Assembly: GCA_051649605.1 (NCBI GenBank)
Contig: JBOFHK010000017.1
Coordinates: 62,001 to 126,000 of the forward strand
DNA: 64,000 nt
Direction of reading: 5' to 3'
From: Brevinema_A sp051649605
GTDB taxonomy: Bacteria > Spirochaetota > Brevinematia > Brevinematales > Brevinemataceae
Shown here one piece after another: positions 58,669 through 64,000 of the stretch. Below the pieces are notes generated by a model. That model saw nothing but the letters and a program-made list of their open reading frames with translations, was not told the origin of the DNA and ran no database searches. Position 1 is the stretch's first letter, and each line of letters starts with the position of its first letter. The position numbers were made by a program, and so were the translations under genes.

Positions 58669-60450
58669 ATGAAAACACAAGGACAAATTGTTAAAGTTAC
58701 AGGGCCTCTCGTTATTGCTAGTGGGATGACTGGAACAAAAATGTTTGATATGGTGAAAGTTGGAGATATGCAACTAATCGGAGAAATCATCCGTTTAGAT
58801 AGTGATAAAGCATATATCCAAGTTTATGAAGAGACATCGGGTGTTGGTCCTGGAGAACCAGTAGTATCAACAGAAAAACCTTTATCTGTAGAATTAGGGC
58901 CAGGGCTTATTGGAAACTTTTTTGATGGAATCCAACGCCCTTTAGAAGCAATCGAAAAAGCTTCTGGATCGATTTTTATTGCTCGGGGTATTGATGTTCC
59001 AGCATTAGATTATGATAAGAAATGGGATTTTCGTGCTGTTGTAAAAGTAGGCGATAAAGTCGAAACAGGTGATATTATTGGCACAGTGCAAGAAACTGAA
59101 TTAATAGAAACGCGTACCTTGATTCCTTTTGGAATTAAAGGGACGATTAAATCTATTGCTTCTGGTTCATATACTGTTAAAGAAGTGGTTGCACTTGTTA
59201 CGGATGAAAAATCTAATACGGATATCGAAGTCCGCTTGGCACATTATTGGCCAGTGCGTGTTCCTCGTCCTGTTAAAAAGAAATTACCTCCTCGTACCCA
59301 AATGATGACAGGACAACGAGTGATCGATACTTTTTTCCCGCTAGTTAAAGGTGGTACGGCGGCAATTCCTGGACCTTTTGGTGCTGGAAAAACTGTTACT
59401 CAACACCAGCTTGCAAAATGGTCTGAGGCAGAAGTTGTGGTTTATGTTGGTTGTGGAGAGCGTGGAAACGAAATGACAGACGTATTAAAAGAATTTCCAG
59501 AGTTAATCGATCCAAAATCAGGGAAACCTTTAATGGATCGTACAGTACTTATTGCGAATACTTCTAATATGCCTGTGGCCGCTCGTGAGGCTTCTATTTA
59601 TACGGGAATTACTTTGGCAGAATATTTCCGCGATCAGGGATACCATGTTGCTATTATGGCAGACTCTACTTCTCGCTGGGCAGAAGCTCTTCGTGAAATG
59701 AGTGGACGTTTAGAAGAAATGCCTGGGGAAGAAGGTTATCCTGCTTACTTAGGATCAAAACTTGCAACATTCTACGAAAGAGCAGGTATTGTACATTTAT
59801 TAGGTTCAAGAGAAAAAGAAGCATCGATTTCTGTGATTGGTGCGGTATCACCTCCGGGGGGAGATTTCTCAGAACCTGTTACTCAAAACACCCTTCGTGT
59901 GGTAAAAGTGTTTTGGGCTTTGAGTTCATCCTTGGCTTATCAGCGTCATTTCCCTGCTATTGATTGGTTACAGAGTTATTCGCAGTATGTACCTCAGCTT
60001 GGAGAATTTTGGCGAACTCATGTAGGAGAAGATTGGGCGGAAATGCGAGCTTTAGGAATGCGTCTCCTCAAAGAAGAAGCAGATCTTAAAGAAATTGTTC
60101 GTCTAGTTGGGATTGATTCCTTAACAAGAGAACAGCGACTAGTTCTTCACACATCAAAACAAATTCGTGAAGACTTTTTACATCAAAACTCTTTCCATGA
60201 AGTAGATACCTACACTCCTATGGGAAAACAAAAAGCAATGCTTAATGTCATTTTGGTATTTTATAAGCAAGGAATGGATGCTGTGTATGCTGGAGTGGAG
60301 TTTGCAAAAATTGAATCTCTTCCTTGTAACGCTGATTTTGCCGATATGAAATATGTTCCTACTTCCGAATTTGAAGGATATTTTAAATCCTTTGAAGAAA
60401 GAATTAAAAATGAATTTTCTACCTTAACAACAGGAGGTTATAATGCTTAA
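58669..60450 (+). CDS. atpA: V-type ATPase catalytic subunit A
   Basis: This 593-aa catalytic subunit hydrolyses or makes ATP. The N-terminal beta barrel is followed by the non-homologous region (about 110-190) that marks the A subunit. GPFGAGKT at 235-242 is the Walker A, with YVGCGERGNEMTDVL and the catalytic Glu within it, then IMADSTSRWAEALREMSGRL split across Walker B. Late SYSQYVPQ and the helical C-terminal domain are typical. It starts directly after the atpF stop and overlaps atpB by 8 bases. Confidence 0.98.
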   Translation: MKTQGQIVKVTGPLVIASGMTGTKMFDMVKVGDMQLIGEIIRLDSDKAYIQVYEETSGVGPGEPVVSTEKPLSVELGPGLIGNFFDGIQRPLEAIEKASGSIFIARGIDVPALDYDKKWDFRAVVKVGDKVETGDIIGTVQETELIETRTLIPFGIKGTIKSIASGSYTVKEVVALVTDEKSNTDIEVRLAHYWPVRVPRPVKKKLPPRTQMMTGQRVIDTFFPLVKGGTAAIPGPFGAGKTVTQHQLAKWSEAEVVVYVGCGERGNEMTDVLKEFPELIDPKSGKPLMDRTVLIANTSNMPVAAREASIYTGITLAEYFRDQGYHVAIMADSTSRWAEALREMSGRLEEMPGEEGYPAYLGSKLATFYERAGIVHLLGSREKEASISVIGAVSPPGGDFSEPVTQNTLRVVKVFWALSSSLAYQRHFPAIDWLQSYSQYVPQLGEFWRTHVGEDWAEMRALGMRLLKEEADLKEIVRLVGIDSLTREQRLVLHTSKQIREDFLHQNSFHEVDTYTPMGKQKAMLNVILVFYKQGMDAVYAGVEFAKIESLPCNADFADMKYVPTSEFEGYFKSFEERIKNEFSTLTTGGYNA

Positions 60451-61837
60451 AGAATATCGTACAATCCGTGGGGTTGAAGGTCCTCTTGTCATTGTTGAGA
60501 AAGTTGCTAATGTTAAATATGAAGAACTTGTTGAAATTGAGCTTTCTGATGGTACTCGTCGGAATGGAAAAGTATTAGAAACGCAAACTGACCGTGCTTT
60601 GGTACAGGTCTTTGAAGGGACTTCAGGACTTGACGTTGCCAACACTAAAGTTACTTTTTTAGGGAAAACTCTTTCTATTCCTGTTTCAGAAGATATGTTA
60701 GGTCGTATTTTTGATGGCTCTGGAAAACCTAAAGATGGTGCTGCAGAATTAATTCCTGATAAATACCTAGATATTAACGGTGCTTCGATTAATCCTTTTA
60801 GTAGAGATTATCCCGATGAATTTATTCAAACAGGAATTTCATCTATTGACGGGATGAGTCCTCTAGTACGAGGGCAAAAACTTCCTATTTTTTCTGGCTC
60901 TGGGCTTCCTCATTCTTATCTTGCTGCTCAGATTGCCCGTCAGGCAAAAACCTTAAAAGATGGCGATAACTTTGCTGTGGTCTTTGCTGCTATGGGAGTA
61001 ACCTACGAAGAGGCGGACTTCTTTATGGAAGATCTTCGTAAAACAGGAGCGATTGAACGGACAGTAATGTTTATCAATCTTGCCGATGACCCTTCTATTG
61101 AAAGAATTTCTACTCCTCGTATGGCTTTAACTACAGCAGAATACCTTGCATTTGAGCGAGATATGCATATTCTTGTAATTCTTACCGATATGACAAACTA
61201 TGCAGAGGCTCTCCGTGAAATTTCTGCAGCTCGTAAAGAAGTACCAGGACGTCGTGGTTATCCAGGATATTTATATACTGACTTGGCAACTCTTTATGAA
61301 AGAGCAGGAAAAATTAACGGGCGTAAAGGATCAGTAACAATGATTCCTATTCTTTCGATGCCAGAAGATGATAAAACTCATCCTATTCCAGATTTAACAG
61401 GATATATTACAGAAGGGCAGATTATTCTTTCTCGTGCTTTACACTCTAAAGGAATATACCCCCCTGTGGATGTGCTACCGTCTCTCTCTCGTCTTCGAGA
61501 TAAGGGGATCGGTAAAGGGAAAACCCGAGAAGACCATGCGGATTTTGCCAATCAGCTTTTTGCAGCATATGCTCGTGGAAAAGAAGCAAAAGAGTTAGAA
61601 GCGATTTTAGGAGAAGGTGCGTTGACACCAGATGATCAAAAATTTGCAGTTTTTGTGGAAGGATATGAACGTAAGTTTGTTGCCCAAGGAGAAACAGAAA
61701 ATAGAAATATTATCGAAGACACCTTAGCAGTTGGTTACGAATTGATGGCTAAACTTCCAATTGGTGAACTAAAACGTATTCGTCAAGAATATAAAGATAA
61801 GTATTTACAAGAATATCTTGATAAAACGGGACATTAG
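60443..61837 (+). CDS. atpB: V-type ATPase regulatory subunit B
   Basis: This 464-aa non-catalytic nucleotide-binding subunit alternates with A in the hexamer. The P-loop position reads FSGSGLPHS, the degenerate form normal for B. VFAAMGVTYEEADFFMED and ILTDMTNYAEALREIS match the family, with the arginine finger region in PSLSRLRDKGIG. GGAGG precedes the ATG, which lies inside the end of atpA. Confidence 0.97.
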   Translation: MLKEYRTIRGVEGPLVIVEKVANVKYEELVEIELSDGTRRNGKVLETQTDRALVQVFEGTSGLDVANTKVTFLGKTLSIPVSEDMLGRIFDGSGKPKDGAAELIPDKYLDINGASINPFSRDYPDEFIQTGISSIDGMSPLVRGQKLPIFSGSGLPHSYLAAQIARQAKTLKDGDNFAVVFAAMGVTYEEADFFMEDLRKTGAIERTVMFINLADDPSIERISTPRMALTTAEYLAFERDMHILVILTDMTNYAEALREISAARKEVPGRRGYPGYLYTDLATLYERAGKINGRKGSVTMIPILSMPEDDKTHPIPDLTGYITEGQIILSRALHSKGIYPPVDVLPSLSRLRDKGIGKGKTREDHADFANQLFAAYARGKEAKELEAILGEGALTPDDQKFAVFVEGYERKFVAQGETENRNIIEDTLAVGYELMAKLPIGELKRIRQEYKDKYLQEYLDKTGH

Positions 61838-61846
61838 GAGGCTCTA

Positions 61847-62467
61847 ATGATTCAAGCCAACCCTAACAGAATGGAGCTTCAAGCCCAAAAAGCCAAGCTT
61901 CGTACAGCTGTGCGAGGGCATAAGCTTCTTAAAGACAAGCAAGATGCTTTAACAAAATTATTTTTAGAAAAAGTCTATACCGTCAAAGAGCTTCGAGAGC
62001 ATACCGAAATAGAATTAAAAAGAGCCTACTCTTATTTTATGATTGCTCATAGTGTGATGGATCGAGATACCGCTAATATGGTGTTTGGATCATCTAACGC
62101 CGAAATTTTATTAAAAGCGCAGGTGATTAACACTCTTGGGGTGCGTTCACCGAAATTTGAATTTGAGCAAAAAGGATCTCTTCATGAATATGGATTGGTC
62201 GGAACATCAGCGGAAGTAGATTCTGCGTTAGAAATTTTTTCTCATGTTGTTCGAAAATTGATCGAACTCGCCGAAATGGAAAAACTGGTAGAATTGTTAG
62301 CACTCGAAATCGAAAAGACCCGAAGAAGGGTAAACGCTTTAGAATATCGTTTGATTCCTCATACTCAAGAGATCATTCGTTTTATTGTAATGAAACTTGA
62401 TGAAATGGATCGCTCCAATTTAGCTCGTTTGATGAAAGTAAAAGATATTGTTCGTAAAGAAGCTTAA
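61847..62467 (+). CDS. atpD: V-type ATPase subunit D (central rotor shaft)
   Basis: This 206-aa long antiparallel coiled-coil shaft turns inside the A3B3 hexamer. NPNRMELQAQKAKLRTAVRG at the N-terminus is the conserved D signature, and TRRRVNALEYRLIPHTQE near 165 is the matching C-terminal helix motif. AGGAGG lies 8 bases before the ATG. It is the last gene of the operon and is followed by a strong terminator. Confidence 0.96.
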   Translation: MIQANPNRMELQAQKAKLRTAVRGHKLLKDKQDALTKLFLEKVYTVKELREHTEIELKRAYSYFMIAHSVMDRDTANMVFGSSNAEILLKAQVINTLGVRSPKFEFEQKGSLHEYGLVGTSAEVDSALEIFSHVVRKLIELAEMEKLVELLALEIEKTRRRVNALEYRLIPHTQEIIRFIVMKLDEMDRSNLARLMKVKDIVRKEA

Positions 62468-62484
62468 TGAAATTTTATTTATAG

Positions 62485-62528
62485 AATCTCCCATTCTCAT
62501 TACGATAGTGAGAATGGGAGATTTTTTT
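62485..62528 (+). terminator. Intrinsic terminator of the V-type ATPase operon
   Basis: 15-base perfect arms (62485-62499 and 62509-62523) with CTCCCATTCTCA/TGAGAATGGGAG, followed by a run of T. Confidence 0.92.
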
Positions 62529-62988
62529 ATTGACTATTTACTTTTTATTATCTCTAGGTATATGGTGATTAGTCTATGTTTTTAAGAAATATAATTTTTT
62601 GCACTGTATTAGTGAATGTTGGTATGAATATTATTTTCATTTATAGTGGCATATATGAGAAGTTAATAGATTTGATTATTATAATAGGGTGTATAAATTT
62701 AAAATCATTAATTAAATTTTTGAGATTGATTGACTTTATTGAAATACTAATCTATAATATTATGAATCATTTTTTAAATGGTGAATATATGATCTCTTAT
62801 TTATTGCTAATGAAGAGATAAAAATTCTTATCTATAATGATAAGGGAAGCTTTTAAAGATATATTCTGGCACTGTCTTATAAAAGCATTTCCTAAAAATT
62901 AGGAAAAAACAACCCAAAATCCAGAAATATGGTCTTGCATCTTGAGGGAATCGATTGTAAATAAAAGTCATTATTTGTTGATATTTCC
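62529..62988. other. Unassigned AT-rich intergenic region
   Basis: These 460 bases lie between the ATPase terminator and the rpsL promoter. The only open frame of note (62576-62821, 81 codons) encodes a very Ile/Leu-rich product, lacks a convincing ribosome-binding site and looks like chance in AT-rich DNA, though a small membrane protein cannot be excluded. A short hairpin, TTTCCTAA-AAA-TTAGGAAA (62888-62906), is present without a T-run. I see no tRNA cloverleaf, repeat array or insertion-sequence ends. Confidence 0.5.
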
Positions 62989-63017
62989 TTGACAAATATT
63001 GATTTTTATATTAAAAT
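62989..63017 (+). promoter_or_regulatory. sigma-70 promoter of the str operon (rpsL-rpsG)
   Basis: TTGACA (62989-62994), 17 bp, TAAAAT (63012-63017): perfect -35, one mismatch in -10. The leader is about 80 bases. Confidence 0.85.
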
Positions 63018-63020
63018 ATG

Positions 63021-63041
63021 AAACCATATTGACTATGGTTT
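63021..63041 (+). promoter_or_regulatory. Hairpin at the 5' end of the rpsL leader
   Basis: AAACCATA (63021-63028) pairs with TATGGTTT (63034-63041) around TTGAC. It starts within a few bases of the expected transcription start, so it would cap the mRNA as a 5' stem. Confidence 0.45.
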
Positions 63042-63104
63042 TAATATATATTATATAAAATATCAAAAAGTGTAATAGCTTAATTCAAAAAAGAGGTTTG
63101 TTTA

Positions 63105-63479
63105 ATGCCTACAATTAACCAGTTAGTGCGATTTGGACGAGAGTCAGCGGTGAGAAAAACAAAATCTCCTGCTCTTAAGGCAAATCCTCAGAGGAGAGGG
63201 GTTTGTACTCGTGTAACAACGATGACACCTAAAAAACCTAACTCTGCTCTTCGTAAGATTGCTCGTGTGCGTTTGACGACAGGGGTTGAAGTAACTGCTT
63301 ATATTCCTGGTATTGGGCATAACTTGCAGGAACACTCCGTTGTTCTAATCCGTGGGGGTCGTGTGAAAGACTTACCAGGGGTGCGTTACCATATCATTCG
63401 TGGAACATTAGATTCTATGGGTGTTGATAATCGTAAGCAAGGTCGTTCCAAATACGGATCTAAGCGTCCTAAAAATTAG
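63105..63479 (+). CDS. rpsL: 30S ribosomal protein S12
   Basis: S12 sits at the decoding centre and controls accuracy. The protein has 124 aa. TPKKPNSALRKIARVRL carries the Lys of the streptomycin site (Lys43 in E. coli), and the second site is RVKDLPGVRYH (Lys88). Both are the drug-sensitive wild-type residues. NLVRFGRE-like opening (INQLVRFGRE) and the KYGSKRPK end are standard. AGAGG lies before the ATG. It is the first gene of the str operon, followed by rpsG 120 bases later. Confidence 0.98.
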   Translation: MPTINQLVRFGRESAVRKTKSPALKANPQRRGVCTRVTTMTPKKPNSALRKIARVRLTTGVEVTAYIPGIGHNLQEHSVVLIRGGRVKDLPGVRYHIIRGTLDSMGVDNRKQGRSKYGSKRPKN

Positions 63480-63599
63480 ATTTAATCTAAGAATTTGGTG
63501 AAAGCCCAAAAAAATAATATGTTAATTATCAGTTCTGAGTAAATGGGATTTCCTATTGAAGCAGTTTGCTAATTAGTGAATAACAGAAAGAGGTTTTGT

Positions 63600-64000
63600 A
63601 TGCCGAGGAAAAAAGCAAAAGGTCATTTTCGTCCTGTATCTCCAGATGTAAAATACAATAGTGTTTTGGTGGCTAAACTAGTTAATCGTATCATGTTGAG
63701 TGGTAAAAAAAGTTTAGCAACATCTATTGTTTATACAGCGATGGAGTTTTTAGCGGAAAAAACAGAAGTTCCAGCATTGGAAGCTTTTGAAACAGTGATC
63801 AACAATGTTAAGCCCCCTGTAGAGGTGAGATCAAGACGTGTTGGTGGTGCAACATACCAAGTGCCTGTAGATGTGCGTACTGAACGTCAATTAGCATTGG
63901 CTTTAAGGTGGCTTGTAGATTTTGCAAGAAAGCGACGAGAGCATTCTATGGAAGAAAAATTAGGTAAAGAATTAGTGGATGCGTTTAATAATTCTGGATC
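63600..64000 (+). CDS. rpsG: 30S ribosomal protein S7 (3' end cut by window edge)
   Basis: S7 nucleates assembly of the 30S head by binding the 3' domain of 16S rRNA. The first 133 codons are visible out of about 156. The N-terminal MPRKKAKG basic tail, KLVNRIMLSGKKSLA, ALEAFETVINNVKP, VRSRRVGGATYQVPVDVR and RWLVDFARKR all match S7. AAGAGG lies before the ATG. The 120-base gap after rpsL is the region where S7 represses its own translation in E. coli; no matching structure is obvious here. fusA and tuf would be expected next. Confidence 0.97.
   Translation, partial: MPRKKAKGHFRPVSPDVKYNSVLVAKLVNRIMLSGKKSLATSIVYTAMEFLAEKTEVPALEAFETVINNVKPPVEVRSRRVGGATYQVPVDVRTERQLALALRWLVDFARKRREHSMEEKLGKELVDAFNNSG

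Noticed and set aside
62576..62821. 81-codon hydrophobic frame as a gene
   Set aside because: There is no clear ribosome-binding site or homology and its composition is what AT-rich DNA gives by chance; kept only as part of the gap description.
1..64000. CRISPR arrays, tRNA or rRNA genes, insertion sequences, prophage
   Set aside because: Reading both strands I found no regularly spaced repeats, no cloverleaf or rRNA-like sequence, and no transposase or integrase.

Overview
The window is compact, AT-rich bacterial DNA that most likely comes from a spirochaete. The evidence is a flagellar block in the order flgN-flgK-flgL-fliW-csrA, a nine-gene V/A-type ATPase operon used in place of an F-type ATPase, a giant N-terminally anchored coiled-coil protein of the kind called SpiroCoCo in spirochaetes, a GT28 glycolipid synthase, relaxed lipoboxes, and many small outer-membrane beta-barrel proteins ending in Phe. 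I cannot fix the genus from sequence alone. No rRNA, tRNA, CRISPR array or insertion sequence is visible. Both ends cut genes: recN on the left and rpsG on the right.

Layout. 0-5.6 kb: recN and nadK (overlapping) diverge from prmC, followed by a small secreted protein and a lytic transglycosylase. 5.6-10.4 kb: an outer-membrane protein with a lone ABC ATPase, rpsB-tsf, a LysE-type exporter and a coiled-coil protein. 10.5-15.8 kb: a glycolipid glycosyltransferase, an Ogg-type DNA glycosylase and folC, converging on recF and fliY. 15.9-21 kb: two paralogous barrel proteins around a GIY-YIG gene, then a DUF4352 gene lying between two copies of the 3' end of a SNF2 helicase gene. 21-29 kb: an M20 peptidase, two LysM lipoproteins and the flagellar hook-associated operon with its FliW-CsrA regulators. 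29-34 kb: rplY-pth, a Zn/Cd-type P-type ATPase preceded by a 23-codon Cys-rich leader ORF, and queA. 34-43.4 kb: an ECF sigma factor with a small membrane partner, an RDD protein, the large coiled-coil protein, serS, two GxW secreted proteins, hemW, a SIMPL protein and a small unknown. 43.4-50 kb: an M15 peptidase, cmk, a third GxW protein, rsfS with a lipoprotein and a LolA-like protein, then recA-argJ. 50-53.5 kb: valS and a barrel protein. 53.7-62.5 kb: the V-type ATPase operon. 63-64 kb: the start of the str operon (rpsL, rpsG).

How the genes work together. Most are housekeeping genes for translation, repair, cofactors and envelope biogenesis. The ATPase c subunit keeps every residue I recall as forming the Na+ site of Enterococcus hirae NtpK, so the enzyme is probably Na+-coupled. 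Consensus-like sigma-70 promoters (TTGACA-N17-TATAAT type) and palindromic terminators are easy to see. Two sites resembling sigma-28 promoters (GCCGATTC boxes) lie before flgN and before the larger LysM lipoprotein.

The most unusual items are: (i) the Cys-rich leader ORF plus a hairpin that pairs with the start codon of the metal ATPase; (ii) the 893-bp-spaced duplication of the helicase 3' end enclosing a self-contained DUF4352 cassette; (iii) a family of small secreted GxW (lipocalin-like) proteins; (iv) the predicted Na+-type V-ATPase whose c subunit has a signal-peptide-like extension.
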